Assembly: GCA_007131745.1 (NCBI GenBank)
Contig: SLPX01000097.1
Span: 1-49,476, forward strand
Source of the DNA: Myxococcales bacterium
GTDB taxonomy: Bacteria > Myxococcota > Polyangia > HGW-17 > SLPX01
Length of the DNA: 49,476 nucleotides
Reading direction: 5' to 3'
The notes beneath the pieces were generated by a model. It ran no database searches and was not told where the DNA came from. It worked only from the letters and a program-made list of their open reading frames with translations. Shown here piece after piece: positions 1-8,052 of this stretch (its first letter is position 1; each line of letters starts with the position of its first letter). A program made the translations under genes and the position numbers.

Positions 1-1
1 C

Positions 2-310
2 ATGGCGTTTTTGCAAAGAATCGTGAACGCGGGCGGGGTGATAGAGCGGGAGTTCGCTCTGGGAACGATGCGAGCGGACCTGTTCTTGAAGTACGGAAGG
101 CGGGAGGATGTAATCGAGATCAAGTTGCAGCGCACATCATACACTTTACCCGACGGGCTCAAACAGGTTTCAAAATACGCGAAGAAGCTTGGTCGGGACA
201 CCGGCTACCTGGTCATCTTCGACCCCGGCTCTGAGCTGGAGTGGGAAAAGCGGGGCGAGGTGGAAGAAATCGAACACGACGGCGTGAAGGTGGTCTTGCT
301 CCGCGCTTAG
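2..310 (+). CDS. PD-(D/E)XK nuclease-like domain protein, carboxy-terminal part
   Basis: This reading frame opens at the left edge of the window and is probably the end of a longer protein; an ATG sits at its first visible codon, so a 102-residue protein cannot be excluded. The visible part looks like the PD-(D/E)XK fold found at the end of AAA-ATPase-like proteins. It has an acidic residue in RADLF (D26), then the core VIEIKL strand with E39-x-K41, then a helix and a last strand (YLVIFD). What the nuclease-like domain does in such proteins is mostly unknown; some are thought to be mobile or defence-related. The gene ends about 150 bases before the convergent lipoprotein gene. The family call rests on the motif spacing only. 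Confidence 0.6.
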   Translation: MAFLQRIVNAGGVIEREFALGTMRADLFLKYGRREDVIEIKLQRTSYTLPDGLKQVSKYAKKLGRDTGYLVIFDPGSELEWEKRGEVEEIEHDGVKVVLLRA

Positions 311-383
311 AACTGACGCTCTCTATCTCCGGTCTCCAAAACAGCCCCGAATTCTCGCCTCACCGGCAGCTACTGTATCACCC

Positions 384-432
384 GGTGGTCGACCACCAGG
401 CGACAACAGGGGGACGGAGGCGAAAGCCTCCG
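384..432. terminator. Pair of hairpins between convergent genes
   Basis: The gap between two convergent genes holds a perfect 14-base palindrome (GGTGGTCGACCACC, 384-397) and, 18 bases on, a 7-bp stem CGGAGGC/GCCTCCG closed by a GAAA tetraloop (415-432). Neither is followed by a T-tract, so intrinsic termination is a guess from position and stem strength. Repeats of this sort can also be dispersed REP-like elements. Confidence 0.35.
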
Positions 433-463
433 CCATACCCACTGGCAGTCAATGCGAGCGTGT

Positions 464-2593
464 TTAGTGTTTTACGGCAGAAAACCGCCCACTCCAATTA
501 CCGCCGCCGAGAGTTCCCGTCCATCGTCCCGGGTTGGAGGGAGGATTTCCGAGGCGGTTATCATTAATGATATCAGAGCGGCCCCGCATGGTCAGAATGG
601 AAAAGGTGGTTTCAAGATCATCAAGGTAACTTAGAATTCCGTTTATGGCAGGGTTCTTGGCCGCGGAACACGAGGAATATACAATGTTGTACACGTCCAG
701 GCCGAAAGCGTCATAGACGAAATTGTCAATAGCATCGGCGATGACGTCGCAATCCACGATATCGTGAAGAGCTTCTTCCAGACCGTAATAGCAAGTCCAA
801 CCCGGAACCGAACAGGTCACCGCGGTGACCATTGCGTCGATCACCCATCGAATCAAACCCGCGACAACATTCTGGATCTCATGCTTGTCGATAAAATACA
901 CGTGGCAGATTTCACGCGAGGTAAAAACATAGGTGGGTACGTGTCCGATTTGAGGGATGTTTTGAGGCTGCTCAGAAATCGTCTGCCCCCTGAAGCTGAA
1001 CTCAAGGAGGTCCCATGTCGACGTGCCGAGGTATTCATAATTTCCTGCGGCCACTAGCTGAACAGTGTGCAATACCCTCATGTCGTTCAAAATATCGGAA
1101 ATATCGCCGAGCCCTACAATGAGCTGCTGAGCCCAGGGCGGCACGTAGGCATCGATAATGCTGCTCACCACGTTTTGAATAAGGCTTTCGATCCAACCGG
1201 GCAATCCAAGATCCAGGTTACCCAAAATGATGTCACGCAACACTTCGGTAGCTGAAAGAAACCCGGAAAGCCAACCCGAAAGAGCTTCCCTCAGTTGAAG
1301 AAGTGAATCGAAACTCCAATTGCCGTGTAAGCGGGTCGGATCCGGTGGCGGTATGCATCCTTCCGGATCCATGCAAACGCCGGAGATACAAACCCAGTCA
1401 CCTTCGCAGTCTTCATCCAGAACGCAGATCGGAGTGAGATCATCCGGATCCGGTATGCACACACCATCTTTGCAAATAAACCCTTGGGGGCAATTGTCAT
1501 TGTTGGTGCAATCAATCGAACTCGGCTCGGGGGTGCAATAACCACCGATGCAAACTTCTCCGGGAGGACAGCCCATTCCCTCGATAGGATCGCATCTTTG
1601 CCCGGTGACATCGGGCTTTACGCACATTTTCGTGTCGCCGAACTGCACGCACTCATAAGGAGGTATACAATCGGCATTCGTCTCGCAACCGGTCGTGGGT
1701 ATAGTGTGCTGAACACAAACTCCATTTTCGCAAATTGGAAAATCCGCGGGACAATCGATATTGGTCTGGCATGGTTCATTGCTGTATTGGTTGACATAGA
1801 CCGTATATTCGACCGGTTGGGTTCCCTCCAGGGTTGCAGTTACATTCAACCCGCTCGGCACGGGAATCGAACCGGTTTTCAAATGCACCATCGCGATTCC
1901 GTTTCCTCCGGAAGTTACTTCCACTACCGACCCCTCGGATGTCCTGTTAAGATTTTGCAGAATCGCTCCGCTCCCGCCTTCGCCCAAGCTGAAAGTCACG
2001 GTCCGCCCGGTAAGAGGGTACTCCCCCGCGCCCGGCACGATCGTAAAAGCCTTGGCTCCGAGAGTCACCTGGGTGTGGGTCCACGCGTTAATGGTGTCCC
2101 TGCCTTCCACCCTGAGCCCTTGATAGGCTTCCATTACCTCAATGGTAAAAGTCACCGGACAAGTGCCGTGCGCTTCGGCAGTGACTTGGTACGTTCCGGA
2201 TTTGTTCGCGATGAAATCAACCTTGGCTACGCCGTCTGGACCGGTAATCAGGTTTGCCTGCTCCAGAGTAGCGTCTGCATTAGGGGTTATGATCTTGAAA
2301 TCGACTTCGATCCCAGGTGCTGCTCCACCGGTTTCACAATTCTCATCGGCCAGTTGAATAACCATGGCCCTGATGGGAAGCGCCACTCCCACTGCAGCGG
2401 TTACATCATACTTCCCGAACTCCCTCAGCAGCAGACCGCTTTCCTTGGTAGCCTCACAATCACCTTGATAATCCACCTTGCAGCGATTTTCGTTTCCTCC
2501 GGTTCCCTTTGCAGTGCACCCGAGAAAAAAAGCGGACATGCAAAAAAGGACCGAAACAGACACAAACATCGGAATTCTCTTGAAACACTTCAT
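464..2593 (-). CDS. Large Cys-rich lipoprotein with Ig-like domains
   Basis: This is a predicted outer-surface or periplasmic lipoprotein of 709 residues. The start at 2593 is chosen because AGGAGA lies 7 bases upstream and because it gives a clean signal peptide ending in the lipobox FFLGC. After the Cys come Ig-like or invasin-like beta domains of about 100 residues (roughly residues 45-155 and 160-270). A Cys-rich stretch (about 270-425) follows, made of repeated short modules of the type C-x2-D-x2-CP and C-x-G-x-C. The last 280 residues are a helical and beta region with few Cys that I do not recognise. Modules of this kind are common in secreted proteins of Myxococcota and relatives. No enzyme motif is visible, so a structural or adhesive role is inference. 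Confidence 0.75.
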   Translation of the reverse strand: MKCFKRIPMFVSVSVLFCMSAFFLGCTAKGTGGNENRCKVDYQGDCEATKESGLLLREFGKYDVTAAVGVALPIRAMVIQLADENCETGGAAPGIEVDFKIITPNADATLEQANLITGPDGVAKVDFIANKSGTYQVTAEAHGTCPVTFTIEVMEAYQGLRVEGRDTINAWTHTQVTLGAKAFTIVPGAGEYPLTGRTVTFSLGEGGSGAILQNLNRTSEGSVVEVTSGGNGIAMVHLKTGSIPVPSGLNVTATLEGTQPVEYTVYVNQYSNEPCQTNIDCPADFPICENGVCVQHTIPTTGCETNADCIPPYECVQFGDTKMCVKPDVTGQRCDPIEGMGCPPGEVCIGGYCTPEPSSIDCTNNDNCPQGFICKDGVCIPDPDDLTPICVLDEDCEGDWVCISGVCMDPEGCIPPPDPTRLHGNWSFDSLLQLREALSGWLSGFLSATEVLRDIILGNLDLGLPGWIESLIQNVVSSIIDAYVPPWAQQLIVGLGDISDILNDMRVLHTVQLVAAGNYEYLGTSTWDLLEFSFRGQTISEQPQNIPQIGHVPTYVFTSREICHVYFIDKHEIQNVVAGLIRWVIDAMVTAVTCSVPGWTCYYGLEEALHDIVDCDVIADAIDNFVYDAFGLDVYNIVYSSCSAAKNPAINGILSYLDDLETTFSILTMRGRSDIINDNRLGNPPSNPGRWTGTLGGGNWSGRFSAVKH

Positions 2594-2740
2594 GATGCTT
2601 TCTCCTGAGCCGAAACAGCCTGGTATCAATCTCCTCTATTATTCTAACCTACAAACTCCATGCCATGCAATCAAACATTCGTATTTCTAATGTTTCCATA
2701 GGGTTTCCGAATATTTGCCCTGAAACAAACAGCGATCAAG

Positions 2741-2757
2741 TGCGACAATTTGTCACA
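2741..2757. promoter_or_regulatory. Candidate operator palindrome upstream of lipoprotein gene
   Basis: A near-perfect palindrome TGCGACAA-T-TTGTCACA lies about 150 bases upstream of the start of the large lipoprotein gene. Reading towards that gene, a TTGATT box and a TAGGTT box 17 bases apart lie closer to the start and could be its promoter. The palindrome has the form of a binding site for a dimeric regulator; which one is unknown. Confidence 0.35.
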
Positions 2758-2827
2758 GTGATGGTCAACAGTCCCCGTTTTCAGATTGTTTTTAGGGATT
2801 TTTAACCCTCAAAAAAAATCGAGGAAA

Positions 2828-3715
2828 TCAATTCCACCGGTAAGGATCGTCTTCCCGCCCTGAACTCCCGGAACCCCGTCCGGTCCCGAATCCCCCCCTC
2901 CCTCCTCCTCCCCTTTTTACGGAAGTAAAATCCACCACGTTACCTTTCCCGCTTTTTACCGACCGCTTCCTGCGCTTCCAGAACCGCCATTCTTCCGTGA
3001 CAAAAAGGTAGGCAATGCCTCCGCCCGTCAAATTTCCTATTTGGGATGCAATCGGCTGTCCTTCAATCAGATCCACTATGGAACCCAGGATGATTATGCC
3101 GCCTGTCACCGCAAGGACAAGCCACCAATCCAGACCATAAATTCTGCCTCTAAAAGCAATGCCCAATCCTCGGTATCGGAAGACAAGAGAGCCCGCGACC
3201 GCCAGAGCGACGGCGCCTGGAGAAATGCCTCCGACGGGTTCCATGGGCCAAACGGCCCATGCTACCAGTCCTGAAACAATGTGCCCTCCATAGGTGCATA
3301 TCAAAAAGAAGATTAAAAGCCTCTTGGTGGACCACCATTTTTCAAGCATACATCCGAACAACCACAAAACGACTCCGGAACCAAGAGCCGAAAGAACTTC
3401 AATTCTTTGGGGAAATCCGAAGAAAAAGGGTGCGGTAATCACCCTCCAGAAATCTCCTTCCACTACTCTTGACATCCACAATGCCGAGTAAAAAGCGATC
3501 TTCTCGCTGCCTGAAAAGACCATCACTGCAAACACAGCGCCGAACGCTATCAAAAAAATTGCTGTCGCAGCGGGGGGAGAACCTCCCAAAAGCGCGGGCG
3601 GTTTGTCGGCCGTGTAGTATCTCTTCGGACTCATGGTGCGCCTTCGCCTCCCGGTCAAACCGTCTAATTCCTGGATTATACCGGAAGAATAGGTTTCATT
3701 TACAACTCTCTTCAT
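2828..3715 (-). CDS. Rhomboid-like membrane protein, probably inactive
   Basis: This is an integral membrane protein of 295 residues with about six hydrophobic segments (residues 48-235) and a soluble, Gly/Arg-rich tail. The layout is that of rhomboid-family intramembrane proteases: WRVITAPFFF in the first loop, a GGISPGAV segment where active enzymes carry GxSG, and SQIGNLTGGG where active enzymes carry the catalytic His. Here the serine motif is disturbed by a Pro and the His position is Asn, so the Ser-His dyad seems incomplete and the protein is best read as a pseudoprotease. The start is uncertain. The ATG at 3634 has GGGAGG about 12 bases upstream and would remove 27 residues without touching the membrane part. 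It is divergent from the TPR-S1 gene, 60 bases away. Confidence 0.6.
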   Translation of the reverse strand: MKRVVNETYSSGIIQELDGLTGRRRRTMSPKRYYTADKPPALLGGSPPAATAIFLIAFGAVFAVMVFSGSEKIAFYSALWMSRVVEGDFWRVITAPFFFGFPQRIEVLSALGSGVVLWLFGCMLEKWWSTKRLLIFFLICTYGGHIVSGLVAWAVWPMEPVGGISPGAVALAVAGSLVFRYRGLGIAFRGRIYGLDWWLVLAVTGGIIILGSIVDLIEGQPIASQIGNLTGGGIAYLFVTEEWRFWKRRKRSVKSGKGNVVDFTSVKRGGGGRGGFGTGRGSGSSGREDDPYRWN

Positions 3716-3775
3716 GATACCTATGAGTGCTCCAAGTCAAGGAAACAAGGCCGGAAAATTTTAACCCGGCAAGTA

Positions 3776-5176
3776 GTGCAATCGAATAACCATCGAGTGA
3801 ACAAGCAATCAGAAATGAGCGAAACCATCGAAAAATCCGGCGAACCGGAAGTTGAAAACAAGGTTGAAAAAGACGAAGAAACCGTTTGTGCGGCAACGAA
3901 CCGCCCGGACATTGCTCAAGAGATATTGAAGCTTAGGGAGCTTTCGTTGAAATATCCGGAGATTGGTCCTCCGCTGGCGGAACTCGCGTTCAAAACCGAG
4001 CATCAAGACCTGGGCGAAAGAATTCTCAGTATGGGTTTGCAAAACGAAACCCGCGGGGTGGAATATCACTTTCTATCAGCAAAGCTTTCCAGACGAAAAG
4101 GCGAATACGAAAAAACCCTGGAAACCGTCATGGAAGCGGTCGGGAAATGCACCGCGGAACCGGATGCGAAACCTCCGGATTGGAGTTCCGGCCTGTTGCA
4201 TCTGATCCGACTGGGTTTTGCCGTGTTGATGTTCGACCTCAAGGATCTGAATGCTAAACCCGAATTTATGGAGATCGTTTCTCAAGCGCTTGAAAGAGTC
4301 GAACATTGGTTTGAAGAGGATCCCTTCTTCTTGACTCTGGCGGCCCAGGCCGCGTGGTTTCAAAACCCGGAAAAAAGCGAGCGCATGTGGGAGAGATCCG
4401 TTGAAGTGGACAAGGAGGACACATCCTGGAACTCTCGGGGCACTTGGTACAAGGAAGCCGAAAAGAATGTTTTCAAGGCTGAAGAAACATATAGGCAAGG
4501 CATCCTGGCTTTTCCCAAAAGCCCCCTTTTGCTTCACAACTTGGCTCAGGCATTGATGGAAAGAGCGGCAAACGATGGCGAAAAAGAGTCACCGGAAGAT
4601 CTTTACCGCAATGCTCACTCCTTCCTTCGCACCGCGCTGAGGGAAAGTCACCGTCCGCACCTCAGAAGACACATCCACGCTACGATGGACAGGCTCAGGC
4701 TACTCAGATCTTCGGGTCAGCGATCCGCTCCGGTAAACAAGTTCAGCGTAGGCGACATCATCAAGGGAACGGTGCGATCCTTGAAACCATACGGCGCCTT
4801 CATCGACATCGGCCGTGATCTTTGGGGACTTTTACACAAATCCGAAATGGCGTTTGAATGGGTGGAAGACCCCGCTGCCTACCTGAAACCGGGAGATGAA
4901 ATCCAGGTACAAATCATCGAAATGGAGGAACGCAACGACGGCAAGGGATTCAGAATCGGACTTTCCAGAAAACAAGTGCTTTCCCCCACCAAAACCGGGT
5001 CCCGCGAAATCCGAAAAGACAAAGACAACATGACGAAGAACACTTCCAAGTCATCACCGGGACGAGAACAAAAGAAGAGAACCACGGAAAGAGAAAAGGA
5101 CAAAAACAAGCCCCTTGCGACACTCGGCGATCTCCTCCGGGCTCAGCTCGCGCAAAAAGAAAATACTGATGGTTAG
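3776..5176 (+). CDS. TPR-like protein with S1 RNA-binding domain
   Basis: This is a soluble protein of 466 residues in two parts. Residues 40-315 are almost wholly helical with repeated pairs of helices like TPR or Sel1 motifs (for example LAELAFKTEHQDLGERIL and AEETYRQGILAFPKSP). Residues 323-398 form an S1 domain: VGDIIKGTVRSLKPYGAFID, then WGLLHKSEM, then a VQIIEM strand and GLSRKQ. The tail is rich in Lys, Arg and Glu and is probably disordered. An S1 domain implies RNA or ribosome binding; the helical part would give protein contacts. The GTG start at 3776 has no good ribosome site; an ATG at 3815 is an alternative. The next gene starts 8 bases after the stop, so the two are probably co-transcribed. 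Confidence 0.7.
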   Translation: MQSNNHRVNKQSEMSETIEKSGEPEVENKVEKDEETVCAATNRPDIAQEILKLRELSLKYPEIGPPLAELAFKTEHQDLGERILSMGLQNETRGVEYHFLSAKLSRRKGEYEKTLETVMEAVGKCTAEPDAKPPDWSSGLLHLIRLGFAVLMFDLKDLNAKPEFMEIVSQALERVEHWFEEDPFFLTLAAQAAWFQNPEKSERMWERSVEVDKEDTSWNSRGTWYKEAEKNVFKAEETYRQGILAFPKSPLLLHNLAQALMERAANDGEKESPEDLYRNAHSFLRTALRESHRPHLRRHIHATMDRLRLLRSSGQRSAPVNKFSVGDIIKGTVRSLKPYGAFIDIGRDLWGLLHKSEMAFEWVEDPAAYLKPGDEIQVQIIEMEERNDGKGFRIGLSRKQVLSPTKTGSREIRKDKDNMTKNTSKSSPGREQKKRTTEREKDKNKPLATLGDLLRAQLAQKENTDG

Positions 5177-5184
5177 AACTCAAA

Positions 5185-5697
5185 ATGATGGAGTACCAGA
5201 AAATGCAGAACCCAGAAAAAGCTTTTCAAGATTATTATTCAGATTCCATGAGCCATTGTTACGGTTGCGGCAGGCTGAATGGACATGGATTGCAGATCAA
5301 GAGTTACTGGGAGGGCGATGAATCGATCTGCGTATTCAGACCCCGGCCGGAACACATCGCTATTCCAGGCTTTGTTTATGGTGGTTTGTTAGCTTCTCTG
5401 ATCGACTGTCACGGCACGGGCACAGCAGCGGCGGCTGCATACAAAAGAGAAGACCGCTCCATGGGCACGGAACCGGAACTTCGCTTCGTCACAGCGTCGC
5501 TCTCGGTGGATTACCTACGTCCGACTCCGCTCGGAGTCGACCTGATTCTGCGAGGTCGGGTCGAAGAAAACAAACCACGCAAAGTGGTTACGGCCATAAA
5601 GCTTTTTGCCGATAATGAACTGTGCGCGAAGGGCAGGGTCGTGGCCGTGCAAGCCCCCGAACACCTGGTGGCGTTGATTAAAGCTAACACACCGTAA
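5185..5697 (+). CDS. Hotdog-fold acyl-CoA thioesterase
   Basis: This is a PaaI-like hotdog thioesterase of 170 residues, the usual length. Near the amino end it has CYGCGRLNGHGLQ, the C-x-x-CG-x-x-N-x-x-GL signature of this group. A GFVYGGLLASLIDCHGT segment forms the hot-dog helix and the region of the active site, and the strand LSVDYLRPTPLG is typical of the family. Such enzymes cleave acyl-CoA thioesters in the cytoplasm; the chain length cannot be told from the sequence. Its start follows the TPR-S1 stop by 8 bases. It converges on an MFS gene 14 bases beyond its stop. Confidence 0.75.
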   Translation: MMEYQKMQNPEKAFQDYYSDSMSHCYGCGRLNGHGLQIKSYWEGDESICVFRPRPEHIAIPGFVYGGLLASLIDCHGTGTAAAAAYKREDRSMGTEPELRFVTASLSVDYLRPTPLGVDLILRGRVEENKPRKVVTAIKLFADNELCAKGRVVAVQAPEHLVALIKANTP

Positions 5698-5711
5698 ACG
5701 CGCGTTGTTTG

Positions 5712-6962
5712 TCAGCGTGGATCCCTGGATGTCCGTAACCTGTACACTCCCCATGCTACACACAATATTTCCGTACCTCCGGCACAAGCAAAAACAACCC
5801 TGAACACGAACTCCGGAGAACCGGTGTTTTTCAAAACCTGAAAAAGCGCTCCCGCCAAAAGCGGCCCTAACAAAAAGCCGACCGCGCCCGCTGCGTTGAA
5901 ACCAGCCATGGCCGAAGCCCGGTTTTCCGGTGAACTAGCAGCCGCGACCAACATGAGGTTGGGTCCGAACATGACCGCGGAAAGCACGCCGCAAACACCC
6001 ATGTTCACCCAGAGCCAACCTCCTGAAATCCAGGGAATCCCCGCGTATGCAAGTCCAAACAGCCAGCTCCCTGCCAGAACAAAGCGCCACAAACCCAGGG
6101 TTTCTGCAAGTTTTCCCATCGGATAACTCAACGCTGCAAAGGGTATCATGAATGCACCGATCAGAAATCCGATTGTCTTGGAGTCGTGGCCGAGATGGGC
6201 TGCATACATGGTAAAAGCGATTATGAAAACCCCTACCGTGAAGCGGTCCACGAAACCGAACAGGTATGGAAGCCGGAAGCCCGGCTTGATCCGCAGTTTC
6301 GGCAATCGAAAAGGAATTTTTTCCGGTTTTGCGACTTGTCCCATGGTCCGAATTGCACGCGCGACCCTCTTGTCAAACGCCAGGTACAAGCCCGCGCATG
6401 CGACAAACAACATGATCGCGCTGCCGGCTTTGAGCGGAAGCAAAACGTCGTATTTGCCCAGCACACCCCCGAGTGGTGAACCCGCGGCGATACCGAACAT
6501 TATAGCGCCTCCCATGCCGGCCATCCGGGCGCGGCGTCCATGTTCTTCGGAAAGATGTCCCATCAAGCCCATGAGCATTGTCATCACCCCTGCATGGGAT
6601 GCGCCTTCCAAAAGCCTTGCCAAGATAAGCATTGCAAAAGGCGGACGATAGGTCATCAACCACCAGAGCAGTCCGTCAAGAACAGCACAAAATACGAGCA
6701 GGTTCAGGTGATTTTTTTTGCGATCCGCCCACCAGCCCAGCAGCGGAGCGCCCAGCAGAGCTCCGATCATGTTTACAGACATGAAGGAGGAAGCCGCGAA
6801 TTCACCCACATCATAGTATTCGAAAATCAATTGCCTCAATATGGGCACAACCCCGGTGACCGGAAGCATGGTCAAAAACCCAAGAGGAAAAATAATCCAA
6901 ACGGTGCGGCGATCCAAAGCTTTTGGAACCGGTTGATTGCCCGATGAACTTTCAATCCTCAT
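5712..6962 (-). CDS. Major facilitator superfamily transporter
   Basis: This is a 12-helix MFS permease of 416 residues. The start at 6962 is taken because GGAG lies 5 bases upstream; an in-frame GTG or ATG further left would add a hydrophilic tail without a ribosome site. The loop between helices 2 and 3 carries the family signature in the form LLGWWADRKKN. A long central loop with Arg and Lys separates the two six-helix halves. The substrate cannot be told; the closest general type is a proton-driven drug or metabolite exporter. It is divergent from fmdB-def. Confidence 0.8.
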   Translation of the reverse strand: MRIESSSGNQPVPKALDRRTVWIIFPLGFLTMLPVTGVVPILRQLIFEYYDVGEFAASSFMSVNMIGALLGAPLLGWWADRKKNHLNLLVFCAVLDGLLWWLMTYRPPFAMLILARLLEGASHAGVMTMLMGLMGHLSEEHGRRARMAGMGGAIMFGIAAGSPLGGVLGKYDVLLPLKAGSAIMLFVACAGLYLAFDKRVARAIRTMGQVAKPEKIPFRLPKLRIKPGFRLPYLFGFVDRFTVGVFIIAFTMYAAHLGHDSKTIGFLIGAFMIPFAALSYPMGKLAETLGLWRFVLAGSWLFGLAYAGIPWISGGWLWVNMGVCGVLSAVMFGPNLMLVAAASSPENRASAMAGFNAAGAVGFLLGPLLAGALFQVLKNTGSPEFVFRVVFACAGGTEILCVAWGVYRLRTSRDPR

Positions 6963-7274
6963 AGTTGCTCCATCTGCCGGCAGCAATTCGCAATTTCTGC
7001 TCAAGGAGCGGTCATGGCCGGAGTTCGTTCTGCAAATGACGTTAGTGGAGACCAATGCCAATCTTCATGCTTCGGCCCGGATGTGTCTTGATTCCGACAG
7101 GAAACAAAAACCGAAGAAACGGTTGCAAGAAGAACGAGAAAACATTGAGTCATCTTTTTACTTTCCTTTGGTCGTGATTACATTCTATGCCTAAGGGTAA
7201 ACAAACGATCGGCAGTTCCGGTTGCCCCTACATTTTTGCAGTGCTAGAATACACCGCTGCAAGGAGATGTACAA
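6963..7274. other. Divergent intergenic region
   Basis: About 310 bases separate the MFS gene from the zinc-ribbon gene. The only signal I see is the promoter listed separately near its right end. No small gene with a ribosome site is apparent. Confidence 0.5.
7222..7250 (+). promoter_or_regulatory. Sigma-70-type promoter of fmdB-def
   Basis: A -35 box TTGCCC (7222-7227) and a -10 box TAGAAT (7245-7250) are separated by exactly 17 bases, and the first start codon is 24 bases further on. This fits a housekeeping promoter for the zinc-ribbon and deformylase genes. Confidence 0.6.
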
Positions 7275-7511
7275 ATGCCCATATTCGAGTATTTTTGCAA
7301 AAAATGCGAAAAGGAATTCGAGGAACTGGTATTGAACAAAGAAGAAAAGATATATTGTCCCACTTGCGAAAGCTCGAAAGTGGAACGTTTGATGTCAAAA
7401 GCCGCTTTTCGGACAAAAGGCAAAACCGGGTCGTTTTCTTCCTCGGTCGGAGGAGGAAGTTGTTCGTCCTGTTCGGCCACCTCTTGTTCCAGTTGTTCAT
7501 CATCGAGGTAG
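7275..7511 (+). CDS. FmdB-family zinc ribbon protein
   Basis: This is a small protein of 78 residues with the FmdB putative regulatory domain: MPIFEYFCKKC at the start, then CPTC, so C8, C11, C28 and C31 form a zinc ribbon. The second half is unusual, being almost only Ser, Gly and Cys, with CSSC, CS and CSSC in a row. That could bind a further metal or form disulphides. An AAGGAG ribosome site lies 9 bases upstream. It ends 4 bases before def, so the two are translated from one message. The role of the family is not settled; regulatory or ribosome-associated functions have been suggested. Confidence 0.8.
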   Translation: MPIFEYFCKKCEKEFEELVLNKEEKIYCPTCESSKVERLMSKAAFRTKGKTGSFSSSVGGGSCSSCSATSCSSCSSSR

Positions 7512-7515
7512 AAGC

Positions 7516-8025
7516 ATGGCAGTACTTGAAATCCTTAAATTTCCGGATCCGAAGCTGAGAGTTATATCGAGTCCCGTGCAGGAAATCGATGATCATATAC
7601 GAAAGCTGGTCGAAGACATGAAAGAGACCATGTACGCGGCCGACGGAGCTGGAATAGCAGCAATCCAAGTAGGCGAAGCGGCGCGGATTTTCGTCATTGA
7701 TGCGTTTATCGTTTCACAGGATCGCAAAGATGAACCCATTGTTTTTATCAACCCGGAAATTGTCAGCCAGGGAGGTAAACTCGAAGGCGAAGAGGGATGT
7801 CTTTCTTTCCCCGGAGTCTATGTGCCTGTAAAACGATCGGCTCGGTGCACTATGCGTGCAAGGGATTTGAACTACAAAGAATTCGAAATGACTGGAGAAG
7901 GTCTTTTGGCCCGAGCTTTCCAGCATGAAATGGATCATCTAAACGGCAAGTTACTGATCGACTACGTAGGTCACTTGAAGAAAAAATTCATCAAAAAGAA
8001 ACTGAAAAAGACAACTCTTCCCTGA
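7516..8025 (+). CDS. def: Peptide deformylase
   Basis: This enzyme removes the formyl group from the amino-terminal Met of new proteins in the cytoplasm. All three family motifs are present: GAGIAAIQVG (from residue 44), EGCLSFPG with the metal-binding C95, and HEMDH (137-141) with the two metal-binding His and the catalytic Glu. The length of 169 residues is normal and the Lys-rich end is common. Usually def is next to fmt; here it follows an FmdB-type gene by 4 bases. No fmt is visible in the window. Confidence 0.95.
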   Translation: MAVLEILKFPDPKLRVISSPVQEIDDHIRKLVEDMKETMYAADGAGIAAIQVGEAARIFVIDAFIVSQDRKDEPIVFINPEIVSQGGKLEGEEGCLSFPGVYVPVKRSARCTMRARDLNYKEFEMTGEGLLARAFQHEMDHLNGKLLIDYVGHLKKKFIKKKLKKTTLP

Positions 8026-8052
8026 CACAGTTTCCAGAAAAATTTTCTTCAA

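Noticed and set aside
1484..2608. Long open frame on the plus strand opposite the large lipoprotein gene
   Set aside because: It has no ribosome site and no domain, while the minus strand has a signal peptide, lipobox and Cys modules in the same place.
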